DNA of 32,428 bases from Akkermansia muciniphila (lineage in GTDB: Bacteria > Verrucomicrobiota > Verrucomicrobiia > Limisphaerales > SXTU01): positions 1 to 32,428 of the forward strand of contig CAMCFN010000045.1 of NCBI GenBank assembly GCA_945874145.1. The letters are read 5' to 3'. The notes under the pieces were generated by a model. That model was not told where the DNA came from, did no database searches, and was given only the letters and a program-made list of their open reading frames with translations. Shown piece by piece: positions 6,388 to 14,293 of this stretch. Positions within the stretch are counted from its first letter, which is position 1. Every line of letters begins with the position of its first letter. The position numbers and the translations under genes are program-made.

Positions 6388-9222
6388 ATGATTCGCTTCC
6401 ACTGCTCCAAGTGCGCTCTCAAGCTGACGGTCGAGCCTGAGTTTGCCGGCAACAACGTCAACTGCCCCGGCTGCGGCGCTTCTATCACGGTGCCGGCCGC
6501 ATCGGCTGGTTCGGAGGTTACCGCCGGTCCGGCCCGGCAGGCCTGGAAGGAAAAAGATCCGGCGAACCCGAACACTTGGATCGCGCTGGGGATCGGCACG
6601 GGCATGTGCCTCTTGATGTATCTCTTCGCGCTGCCCTTCAAGAAATCTTACTACTACGAGATTCTGGCGGAACGCGGCATCGTGAACTATGCCGAGACAT
6701 TCCTGTTCACGTGGGGCGTGGCTTACCTGATCATGAAGTTTCTGCTGTTCCAGCATCAGAAGCGCGCGCTTGCACTGGATGTGTTGCCGATGGAGGTGGG
6801 CCGCGAAATCACCAAGGACAGCCTGGCCTCGTTCATCGCCCATGTGTATGCGCTGCCGGTGAAGTTGCGCGACAGCCTCATGGTGAACCGCATCCGCAAG
6901 GCACTCGAACTCTTCGAGGTCCGGCAGGTCAACTCGGAGGTGGCCACGATGATGGCGAACCAGTCGAACATCGACGGCGCACGCATCGGCGGCAGCTACA
7001 CGCTGGTCAAGATTTTCATCTGGGCCATTCCTATCTTGGGCTTCATCGGCACGGTGCAAGGTCTCTCGATCGCCATCGGTAATTTCAAAGGCGTTATGAC
7101 CAATTCCAAGGATGCGGAGGCGATGATGACGGCGATGGGCGGCGTCACCGGCGGTCTCTCCACGGCCTTCGACACCACGCTGCTGGCGCTTATCTACGCC
7201 ATCTTGCTCAGCTTGCCGATGTCCTCCCTCCAGAAGATCGAGGAGGACAACCTCAACCACATTGACGCCTACTGTAACGAAATCCTCCTCCCGCGCCTTA
7301 ACGACGGCTCCAACGCCGCCGGCGGCGACATGGGCGCGCTCGCTGAAGTGCTTTCGGCTTCCATCACGCGCGCACACACGCAGTTCCTCACCGGCTTGGA
7401 CGCGGCTTCAAAAATGGTGAGGGAACAAGCCGAAGGCTTGGACCGACGAGCCAACGACAACCAGAAACTGGTGCAGGAGAACTTTACCAAGGCCATCTCG
7501 GGCTTCAACGAGACGGCGAACAAGACGTTGACCGAGCTGGGTAAGACGGCTGGCACCAGCATCGAAAGCCTGACCTCCACGTTGAAGAAGGCCACCGAGC
7601 ATGTCGGTGCGCTGGAGAAGGTTGCTTCCACTCAGCAGGCGCAGCTAGATGCCTCTGTGAAAGAAACCCTCGCCAAACTCCAGCAGGATTCCAGCAAGGT
7701 GATTGCCGAAGCCATGAAAAGTTCCATTGGCGAAACCTCCAAGGCCATCGAGAACACCTTCAAGCCCGCTGTCGAGCAGGTCAACGCGCTCACCGAGGCC
7801 GTCAAGTCCACCGCGCAGCATGTCGGCACCTTGCAGAAACAGGCCAGCGAACACCAAAGCTCCGTGCAAAAAGCGATGCAGGAAGCGGTTGCCAGCGTGC
7901 AGAAAGACGCCTCGAAGGTGCTCGAAGAATCCATCAAAGCCTCCGCAGCGCAATCCTCCAAAGCCATCGAGGAGTCCATCAAGCCCGCCATGCAGCACCT
8001 CGCCAGCATTGGCGAAACCGCCAAGGCCGCCGTGGCCGGGGCCGCCGCGCTGCAGAAGCAGGCCCAGGATCAGCACGCCGCCGGCCAGCGTAGTTTCATG
8101 GAAACCACGGAACGGTTGCAGCGGGATCTCGCCAAGGCGTTGGAAGACACCATCCGTCCCGCGGCGCAACAGCTCAGTTCCTTGGGCGACACCGTGAAGA
8201 CCGCCGCCGGCCATGTTGCCACGTTGGAGCGCAGCGCCTCGGAGCAGCAGGCGACCATGCAGCGAGCCATGCAGGAGTCCATCGGCCGCGTGCAGGAGGA
8301 AGCCTCGCGCAGCCTCGCGGAGTCCATCCGCAACACGGCCGCTCAGTCCGCCAAGGCCATGGAAGAAGTCATGCGACCGGCGGTTTCCCAGCTCGCCGCC
8401 ATCGGCGAGACGGCGAAGAACGCCGTCACCGAGGCCACCTCCATGCAGAAGCAGGCCCGCGAGCAACACGCCGCCGGCCAGCAGTCCTTCATCGAGACGA
8501 CCGCCCGCCTCCAGCGGGACTTGGCCAAATCGTTGGAAGACACCGTTCGCCCGGCCGCGCAGCAGCTCACCAACTTGGCCGAAGCGGTCAAGGGCACCGG
8601 CAGTTATGTCTCCGGGCTGGAGAAGCAAGCCCGCGAACAGCAGATCGCCGCCGAGCGTGCGATGCACGAGGCGACCGCGCAGTTGCAACGCGACTCCGCG
8701 CGCGGCTTGGAAGAAGCCCTGCGTCCGGCCGCCCAGCAGCTTGCCTCACTGGGCGAGGCGATGAAGAACGCCATCACCCAGATGTCCCAGTTGGAGCGCA
8801 CTGGCCGCGAGCAGCAAACCGCCGCCCAGCAAGCCTCGTTGGAAGCCAGCCGTCAGATGCAGCGCGATGCGACCAAGGCGCTGGAAGACAGCCTCCGCCC
8901 GGTCGCCCAGCAGTTGGGCGCGCTCAGCGAGAGTGTCCGCGCCGTCACCGGTCAATTAGGGGGCTTGGACCGTGCGGCACAGGATGCGCAAGCCAGCGTG
9001 GCCCGGTCCGTGGAGTCCGGCATGAACAAGGTCCAGCAGGATGTGGCCCGCGCTTCCACCGAGGCCATGCAGACAGCCAACACGCAGCTTGCCACCCTGC
9101 AGAAGGGCATTGCCGCGCTGAACGAAACCCTTACCGCGCTGGGCGGAAAGCAGATCATCATCCAGCATGCGGACGCACCCGCCAAGGGCGGCGTGTTCAG
9201 CCGTCTGATGGGCAAGAGCTGA
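6388..9222 (+). CDS. MotA/TolQ/ExbB-like proton channel subunit with long repetitive helical tail
   Basis: 944 residues. An N-terminal zinc-ribbon-like knuckle (Cys6, Cys9, Cys26, Cys29) is followed by membrane segments at about 64-84 and 103-121, a cytoplasmic stretch, then 204-225 (ending ILGFIGTVQGLS, as in TolQ/ExbB) and 262-285 (FDTTLLALIYAILLS). That is the four-helix plan of the family. From about 380 to the end it is Ala/Gln/Glu-rich helix with no further membrane segment. It contains a 58- or 73-residue unit beginning K/R-P-A or R-P-V at residues 459, 532, 590, 663, 721, 779 and 837. Such channel proteins use proton flow through a pentamer to drive a TolR/ExbD/MotB-type dimer; here two such partners follow directly. 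The long tail recalls ZorA, though sequence relation is unproven. Leader is AT-rich without a clear Shine-Dalgarno. Confidence 0.8.
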   Translation: MIRFHCSKCALKLTVEPEFAGNNVNCPGCGASITVPAASAGSEVTAGPARQAWKEKDPANPNTWIALGIGTGMCLLMYLFALPFKKSYYYEILAERGIVNYAETFLFTWGVAYLIMKFLLFQHQKRALALDVLPMEVGREITKDSLASFIAHVYALPVKLRDSLMVNRIRKALELFEVRQVNSEVATMMANQSNIDGARIGGSYTLVKIFIWAIPILGFIGTVQGLSIAIGNFKGVMTNSKDAEAMMTAMGGVTGGLSTAFDTTLLALIYAILLSLPMSSLQKIEEDNLNHIDAYCNEILLPRLNDGSNAAGGDMGALAEVLSASITRAHTQFLTGLDAASKMVREQAEGLDRRANDNQKLVQENFTKAISGFNETANKTLTELGKTAGTSIESLTSTLKKATEHVGALEKVASTQQAQLDASVKETLAKLQQDSSKVIAEAMKSSIGETSKAIENTFKPAVEQVNALTEAVKSTAQHVGTLQKQASEHQSSVQKAMQEAVASVQKDASKVLEESIKASAAQSSKAIEESIKPAMQHLASIGETAKAAVAGAAALQKQAQDQHAAGQRSFMETTERLQRDLAKALEDTIRPAAQQLSSLGDTVKTAAGHVATLERSASEQQATMQRAMQESIGRVQEEASRSLAESIRNTAAQSAKAMEEVMRPAVSQLAAIGETAKNAVTEATSMQKQAREQHAAGQQSFIETTARLQRDLAKSLEDTVRPAAQQLTNLAEAVKGTGSYVSGLEKQAREQQIAAERAMHEATAQLQRDSARGLEEALRPAAQQLASLGEAMKNAITQMSQLERTGREQQTAAQQASLEASRQMQRDATKALEDSLRPVAQQLGALSESVRAVTGQLGGLDRAAQDAQASVARSVESGMNKVQQDVARASTEAMQTANTQLATLQKGIAALNETLTALGGKQIIIQHADAPAKGGVFSRLMGKS
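7762..8895 (+). repeat. Six tandem coding repeats in the channel-subunit tail
   Basis: Unit starts fall at residues 459, 532, 590, 663, 721 and 779, with a seventh partial unit at 837. Lengths are 73, 58, 73, 58, 58, 58. Consensus begins (K/R)PAxQQLxxLGE and contains KQAxEQ and LQRDxAKxLE. The 73-residue units carry an extra ~15 residues (for example SAAQSSKAIEES), so a 131-residue pair (73+58) has been duplicated. Confidence 0.75.
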
Positions 9223-9264
9223 GCGCTCGCCCAGTTGCCGAACCAACCGCTACCGTAAACCATC

Positions 9265-10050
9265 ATGGCCCGCGTCAAAGCCAGCGCTGTTCCGAACGTC
9301 TCGCTCTTCCCGTTCATGAGCATCCTCGTGTGCTTGTCCGGGGCGTTAGTGGTGATGATCTGCGTGCTGACAATTGCGCAGGCCTCGGCGGCCGCCACCA
9401 CCGGTGCCAAGAAGAATCCGTTGGGTGAGGAGATGATGAAGATCAAGGCCCAACTCTCCGAGTTCCGGGCGCTGACCGACCAGCTTTCCAGCTTGGAGGA
9501 GATGGAAAAGCGTCTGCTCCGGTTGCAAGAAATTACCGAAGGCGATGAAACCAGCGACCAAATCCGCACCCGGCTTCAGGCGGAGGTTGAAGGCCTGAAG
9601 ATTGCGATCGCAAACCTGCAAGAGGACAAGCCCCGGCTTCAAAAACTCATCGCCAAGCTCAAGGAAGACTTGGCCGAGCGGCAGATCAAGCCGGAGACCC
9701 TCAAGCCACCGCTGCGTGTGCAGGGCGGGGGCACGGGCTTCGCGGTGGGACGCCGCCTCTTCGTTGTAGAGTCGAACAGTGATTCGATTGTTGTTCACCT
9801 CAACAAAGATGAACGATTGCGCATTGCCTCCAGCGCCATTGGGGTGGACAAGGAATACAATTCGTTCCTCGCCCAGGTTTCGCAAAACAAGAATCACCTC
9901 GTGCTGTTCTTGGTCCGCACGGACGGCTGGAACAGCTATGTCCGTGGGGCCGGGTGGGCGGAGGGCAACTTCAAGCTGGCCACCAGCAAGATGCCCATCC
10001 CCGGGCAGGGCAAGGTGGATCTCAGCCAGTTCGAGAAGTTCATGAAATAG
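9265..10050 (+). CDS. Single-pass TolR/ExbD-like partner protein A
   Basis: 261 residues. A short basic N-terminus precedes one membrane segment (about 11-39, containing VSLFPFMSILVCLSG and VVMICVLTIA). A coiled coil follows (about 50-150), then a globular C-terminal domain (about 155-261) with RRLFVVESNSDSIVVHL and LVLFLVRTDGWNSY. Topology matches ExbD/TolR/MotB: short cytoplasmic end, one helix, large periplasmic part. The membrane helix lacks the Asp that carries protons in ExbD, TolR and MotB. The C-terminal domain seems related to that of the next protein (both have a hydrophobic strand, a D/T-G turn, then Y and A). It starts 42 bases after the channel gene. No OmpA-type peptidoglycan domain is evident. 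Confidence 0.65.
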   Translation: MARVKASAVPNVSLFPFMSILVCLSGALVVMICVLTIAQASAAATTGAKKNPLGEEMMKIKAQLSEFRALTDQLSSLEEMEKRLLRLQEITEGDETSDQIRTRLQAEVEGLKIAIANLQEDKPRLQKLIAKLKEDLAERQIKPETLKPPLRVQGGGTGFAVGRRLFVVESNSDSIVVHLNKDERLRIASSAIGVDKEYNSFLAQVSQNKNHLVLFLVRTDGWNSYVRGAGWAEGNFKLATSKMPIPGQGKVDLSQFEKFMK

Positions 10051-10070
10051 CGGCAACGATCCCTCCTCAA

Positions 10071-11261
10071 ATGGCCAAGCGACAGCAACAAAACCTCGAT
10101 GAAGGAGTCAACATGGACTCCATGATGGACAACATGACCAACGTGGTCGGCACGCTGCTCCTCGTGCTCATGATCGTCCAGATGCAGGTCAACAACAAGT
10201 CGGGCGAGATCGAGGAATCCTTCGCCAACGTCACCCAAGACGACCTCAATAAGGCAAAAAAGCAGCTCCAGACTGCCAAGATGGCGTCCGATAAATCCGG
10301 GGCCGACCAGACCAAACTGGATGAGAAGGCCAAGTCCAAATCGGAGGATCTGCGCGCCTTCGAAAGCACCTTGGAGTCAAAGGGAGTGAAAGTCCGCGAT
10401 TTCGAGACCTTGATGAAAGAGGTCACTGAACGGCGGGAGGTTGAAAAGGACATCAAGGCCCAGGTCACCGGGTTGCTGACGGAACGTGATAACTTGAAAT
10501 CCGCCTTGGATAAAACACCGCTGCCCCAGTATCCGGACCCCGTGGACGTTCGCGTTCCGGTGGCCAAGCCCATCCCGGCACAGGCCATCATGTATCGCGT
10601 CCTCTGCCTGAGCAACCGGGTCTATATGCTTGGTCCGACAGACCGGACCGACTCCGGCTGGCGGACGGTGGCCTGGCTGGGCGTGCAGAAAGCCAAGAAG
10701 GATCTGCTCCACGAAAACCAGCCGGGAGATGCGAAGCTTGGCCCCATCTTCGACAACCTCAAGACCGTCAACTTTCTGCGCGATCAGAAACTGGGCGACA
10801 GCTTTGTGGATGTGGTGTTCCCCATTCCCCTATCCAACAGCACCAGCGACCGGGTGCTGATGCAGATCATCCCCAAAACGGATGGCGGAGAACTACCGGA
10901 GAAGCTGGACGACAACGATTCGGAGTTCCGCAAAACACTGGTCAAGCTGCGCGCCAATCCGAAGATCATCTGCTGGTTTTGGATTCATCCGACCGGCGTG
11001 CTGGCCTATCACGGAGCCCGCGAGCAATGTAGCCGCTACGGCATCCCGGCGGGCTGGGAGTATTCTGGCGTGACGCGCATTGAGGAGAACCTGCCGCAGT
11101 TCGTGGTCAGCCGCCTGAAGGCCTTGCCCCCCCCCCCGCCGCCGGCGCCGCCACCGCCTCCCCCTCCTCCAGGAACCAAGCCGCCCACGCCGCCGCCGCC
11201 ACCCAAGCCCACCGCTCCGGGCCCGCTCAACATCGCCGCGCCGAAGAAGACGCTCGATTGA
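10071..11261 (+). CDS. Single-pass TolR/ExbD-like partner protein B with proline-rich C-terminus
   Basis: 396 residues from the ATG at 10071; the open frame begins earlier at 9954 but overlaps the previous gene in another frame. The N-terminus has MDSMMDN (15-21) followed by one membrane helix (about 25-41, VVGTLLLVLMIVQ). Asp20, or Asp16, at the helix edge is a candidate for the proton-carrying Asp of ExbD/TolR. A coiled coil (about 60-160) leads to a globular domain (about 170-350) with IICWFWIHPTGVLAYHGA and GIPAGWEYSG. From residue 353 the tail is almost all proline, ending in KKTLD. It starts 20 bases after partner A. Probably forms a heteromeric rotor or stator-linked stalk with A and the channel subunit. 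Confidence 0.65.
   Translation: MAKRQQQNLDEGVNMDSMMDNMTNVVGTLLLVLMIVQMQVNNKSGEIEESFANVTQDDLNKAKKQLQTAKMASDKSGADQTKLDEKAKSKSEDLRAFESTLESKGVKVRDFETLMKEVTERREVEKDIKAQVTGLLTERDNLKSALDKTPLPQYPDPVDVRVPVAKPIPAQAIMYRVLCLSNRVYMLGPTDRTDSGWRTVAWLGVQKAKKDLLHENQPGDAKLGPIFDNLKTVNFLRDQKLGDSFVDVVFPIPLSNSTSDRVLMQIIPKTDGGELPEKLDDNDSEFRKTLVKLRANPKIICWFWIHPTGVLAYHGAREQCSRYGIPAGWEYSGVTRIEENLPQFVVSRLKALPPPPPPAPPPPPPPPGTKPPTPPPPPKPTAPGPLNIAAPKKTLD
11127..11137 (+). repeat. Homopolymeric C11 tract inside the proline-rich tail
   Basis: Eleven consecutive C residues encode the first prolines of the tail of partner B. Tracts this long are prone to slippage; a length change would shift the frame for the last ~40 codons and replace the proline-rich end. 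Confidence 0.8.
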
Positions 11262-11340
11262 CGGGCGGTGGCTGGGGGGGCCTCGGTAGCGCCGGGAGAA
11301 GCCTTGCCCGGTTGACCTTGGTTTGCCTAACCTCGCAGCC

Positions 11341-12591
11341 ATGCTCCTGAAGCTCACCGGCATCCTCGGACTGGTCGCCTTTATCGCGCTGGCGTGGGCG
11401 CTCTCACTGGATCGCAAACGGTTTCCTTGGCGCACCGTTTGGTCTGGGTTGGCCCTTCAATTCGTCTTCGCCTGGCTCATTCTGCGCACCAAGGTCGGCG
11501 CGGCCATCTTTGACTACACCAACCGGGCGGTGGACCGGATGATCGGCTTTGCCGAGGAAGGCTCCAAGATGGTCTTCGGCCCGCTGGCCAACGGCAAATT
11601 GCTGGCGGACAAGTGGGGGCCGGAGAACGCCTTCATCTTCGTCATCACCGTCACTTCGACCATCATCCTCGTCTCGGCGGTGTCCTCCTTGCTCTATCAC
11701 TACGGCATCCTGCAACGCGTGGTGAGCGGCATGTCTTGGGTGATGGAGCGCGTGATGAAGACCAGCGGCAGCGAAAGCCTCGCGGCGGCGGCGAACATCT
11801 TCATGGGGCAGACCGAGGCCCCACTGGTCATCAAACCCTATCTCGCCCACATGACCAAAAGCGAGTTGCTGGCGGTGATGATTCCCGGCATGGCCAGCAT
11901 CGCGGGCGGGGTGATGGCGGCTTACGTCTCGTTTGGCGTTTCCGCCGGGCATCTGCTGACGGCCTCGGTGATGAGCGCCCCGGCCGCGCTGCTCATTTCC
12001 AAAATCATGCTGCCCGAAACGGAGCGGAGCGAGACCGCCGGGGGCGCTACAGCCAAGCTGGAGCTGGAGTCCACCAATGGGATTGACGCCATCTGCCGCG
12101 GCGCAAGCGAGGGTATGACGCTGTCGCTGAATGTCATGGGCATGCTGATCGCCTTCGTGGCGGTGGTCGCGATGGCCAACTACCTGATTGCGCTGCCGCA
12201 GACGGAGTTGTTCGGGGTCACCGCTCCGGTGACGCTGCAAATGTTCTTCGGCTGGGTGAACGCCCCCTTCGCTTGGCTCATGGGCGTGCCCGCGAAGGAT
12301 TGTGTGGCGGTCGGCCAGGTGCTCGGCGAGCGCATCGTGCTGAACGAGTTCATCGGCTATCTCTCGCTGGGCAAGATGCGGGAGTCCCTCGACCCGCGCA
12401 GCTTTACCATCGCCACCTACGCGCTGTGTGGGTTCGCGAACTTCGCCAGCATCGCCATCCAGATCGGCGGCATCGGTGCGCTGGCCCCGAGCCGGCGCGC
12501 GGAACTGGCCAAGTTCGGAGTGCGCGCCATGGTGGGTGGCCTGCTGGCCTGCTACATGATGGCGACCATCGCCAGCCTGTTGACGAACTGA
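11341..12591 (+). CDS. Nucleoside transporter, CNT (NupC) family
   Basis: 416 residues from the ATG at 11341; a TTG 18 bases upstream in frame is a possible alternative start. Typical CNT features: a gate-like region, the hairpin motif GQTEAPLVIKPYLAHM about 160 residues in, GMASIAGGVMAAYVSFG, and near the end CGFANFASIAIQIGGIGAL, all characteristic of concentrative nucleoside transporters. It imports nucleosides with H+ or Na+ at the inner membrane. Length is normal for the family and no disruption is seen. It follows the motor-like unit by 79 bases; no terminator is visible between them, so read-through is possible. Specificity for purines or pyrimidines cannot be told. Confidence 0.88.
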   Translation: MLLKLTGILGLVAFIALAWALSLDRKRFPWRTVWSGLALQFVFAWLILRTKVGAAIFDYTNRAVDRMIGFAEEGSKMVFGPLANGKLLADKWGPENAFIFVITVTSTIILVSAVSSLLYHYGILQRVVSGMSWVMERVMKTSGSESLAAAANIFMGQTEAPLVIKPYLAHMTKSELLAVMIPGMASIAGGVMAAYVSFGVSAGHLLTASVMSAPAALLISKIMLPETERSETAGGATAKLELESTNGIDAICRGASEGMTLSLNVMGMLIAFVAVVAMANYLIALPQTELFGVTAPVTLQMFFGWVNAPFAWLMGVPAKDCVAVGQVLGERIVLNEFIGYLSLGKMRESLDPRSFTIATYALCGFANFASIAIQIGGIGALAPSRRAELAKFGVRAMVGGLLACYMMATIASLLTN

Positions 12592-12702
12592 ACCGCCAGC
12601 AGCTCGGGCCAGAAATCTCGCGGGAGGGACAATCACACCTTGAGTCGGGCCAGCGCCTTGGGCACGCTCACGTCTTCAACTTACCCGAAGTAAAGTCGTT
12701 CT

Positions 12703-14121
12703 ATGGCCGCAGCCACCACTCATCCGCTCTCCGCGCTGGACCGCGCGCGCAACAAGGCCTACTGGCGGCTTATCCCGTTGCTGTTCGTCTCCTACATGAT
12801 CGCCTACGTGGACCGCTCCAACGTGGCGATCGCGAAGCTGACGATGACCAAGGATCTCCCTGGCTTTGACAACGCGGTCATTGGGTTTGGCGCGGGGGTG
12901 TTCTTCGTCGGCTACTTCCTGCTGGAGATTCCCGGCACGCTGCTGGTGGAGCGTTGGAGCGCCCGGAAGTGGATCAGCCGCATCATGATTTCCTGGGGCT
13001 TCGTGGCGGCGCTCACGGCGTTCGTCGGCACGCACCTGTCCATCTCCGTGACCACCGTGGCGAAGATGAACTCCGCGTTCGGCTGGAACGTGGGCGTGAG
13101 CGAGTTCCAATTTTACTTCATCCGCTTCCTGCTCGGGCTGGCTGAAGCGGGCTTCTACCCCGGCGTCATCGTCTATCTCACCCATTGGTTCCCGGTGCGC
13201 GACCGCACCAAGGCGCTGGCCTATTTCTTCGTGGCCACGCCCATCGCGCAGATGATCAGCCCGAAGATTTCCAACCTGATGCTCAAGATTGGCACGGACG
13301 AGGTGGTCAACGGCGTGACGGTGCATCACCCGGAGCTGCTGGGGCTGGAGGGCTGGCAGTGGGTTTACATCTTCTGGGGCATCCCGGCGGTGGTGCTGGG
13401 AGTGATGGTGCTGTTCATGCTGCCGGACAAACCGCACCACGCCAAGTGGCTCACGGACGAGGAACGCACGGCCTTGGAGCAGGAGCTGGCCGCCCAGCAA
13501 GGCACCGGCCCCCGGAAACACATGACGGTGTTCGAGGCGCTCAGGCATCCCAAGGTGCTGCTGCTGGCCACCGCGTATTTCTTCTGCGTGACGGCGAACT
13601 ACGGCATCGAGTTCTTCCTGCCGAGCATCTTGCAGCAATGGTATAATCTGAAGTTCGATGCCCTCACCTGGCTCATCATCCTCCCGCCCACGGTTGCGTT
13701 GTTCGGGCAGTTGTTCGTCGGGTGGAATTCCGACCGCCTGAAAGAGCGTCGTCTCCATGCCTCGGTGCCCATCGTGATTGGCGCGGTGGCAATGGCCTGC
13801 GCGCCGCTGACGCAAGGGAACCTGCCGCTGACGATCATCGTCTTCATGGTCGCCTTCGGTGGGGTGAAAGCCTACCTGCCCGCCTTTTGGGCGCTGCCGA
13901 ATCTCTTCCTCACCAGTGCGGCGGCGGCGGGGAGCATTGGCTTCATCAACTCGGTGGGCAACCTGGGCGGCTTCCTGGGTCCCTACGTGCTGGGCAAGGT
14001 GCAGACCCTGACCGGTTCATTCGTGGGGGGAATTTACTACCTCGCCTTCTCCATGCTGGTGTCGGCCGCGATGATCTACTTTCTCGGCCTGGGCCAGAAA
14101 GAGCCCGAGAAGAAACCGTAG
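12703..14121 (+). CDS. MFS transporter, anion:cation symporter (ACS) type
   Basis: 472 residues, 12 predicted membrane segments. The first loop region AYVDRSNVAIAKL and the stretch RFLLGLAEAGFYPGVIVYL are hallmarks of the ACS family of the major facilitator superfamily (D-galactonate, tartrate, phthalate and similar organic anions). The middle has a polar loop LPDKPHHAKWLTDEER, also typical. It probably imports a sugar acid or dicarboxylate with protons; the substrate is not deducible. An insertion between helices 3 and 4 (about residues 106-135) is slightly longer than usual. Followed by an intrinsic terminator at 14190, so it ends a transcription unit. The 111 bases before it hold no clear feature. 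Confidence 0.85.
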   Translation: MAAATTHPLSALDRARNKAYWRLIPLLFVSYMIAYVDRSNVAIAKLTMTKDLPGFDNAVIGFGAGVFFVGYFLLEIPGTLLVERWSARKWISRIMISWGFVAALTAFVGTHLSISVTTVAKMNSAFGWNVGVSEFQFYFIRFLLGLAEAGFYPGVIVYLTHWFPVRDRTKALAYFFVATPIAQMISPKISNLMLKIGTDEVVNGVTVHHPELLGLEGWQWVYIFWGIPAVVLGVMVLFMLPDKPHHAKWLTDEERTALEQELAAQQGTGPRKHMTVFEALRHPKVLLLATAYFFCVTANYGIEFFLPSILQQWYNLKFDALTWLIILPPTVALFGQLFVGWNSDRLKERRLHASVPIVIGAVAMACAPLTQGNLPLTIIVFMVAFGGVKAYLPAFWALPNLFLTSAAAAGSIGFINSVGNLGGFLGPYVLGKVQTLTGSFVGGIYYLAFSMLVSAAMIYFLGLGQKEPEKKP

Positions 14122-14189
14122 CCCGCGTGCCGTCGGAGTTTACCGGCTGCCACGCGGCCAACCCCGCCAGCACGGTTGCGGATTCCTAA

Positions 14190-14210
14190 GTGCCTTCGGA
14201 AGGCGCTTTT
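14190..14210 (+). terminator. Rho-independent terminator
   Basis: Stem GTGCCTT (14190-14196) / AAGGCGC (14200-14206) with one G-T pair, loop CGG, extended by A-T pairs, followed directly by TTTT (14207-14210). It lies 69 bases after the MFS gene and before the sigma-factor promoter. Confidence 0.75.
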
Positions 14211-14265
14211 CCCGTGTTCCATTCATGGCTAAAAGGCGTCCAACTTTTGGGCGCGGCTGATTTCC

Positions 14266-14292
14266 TGTAACAACCCGCCGGTTTCGCTTATC
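14266..14292 (+). promoter_or_regulatory. Candidate ECF promoter: TGTAACAAC - 12 nt - CTTATC
   Basis: TGTAACAAC (14266-14274), 12 bases, CTTATC (14287-14292), then the ATG at 14294. The same nonamer, with the same 12-base spacing to CTTAATC, precedes the kinase gene (15221-15248). The pair suggests both genes are read by one ECF sigma factor, presumably the one encoded here. The -10-like box abuts the start codon, so the real start may be a downstream GTG (14300) or the message may be leaderless. Confidence 0.5.
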
Positions 14293-14293
14293 C

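Noticed and set aside
7645..8688. 347-codon minus-strand frame rich in Leu/Gly/Arg
   Set aside because: It is the shadow of the repetitive Ala/Gln/Glu tail of the channel subunit; its periodicity is inherited from those repeats.
7762..8895. CRISPR-like or other DNA-level tandem array
   Set aside because: The periodicity is at protein level with diverged DNA, in frame throughout, and without unique spacers.
6388..11261. Calling the motor-like unit a Zorya defence system
   Set aside because: ZorC and ZorD (or ZorE) are absent; the genes after it are transporters. Only the ZorA-like long tail is similar, so I report it as an unknown unit.
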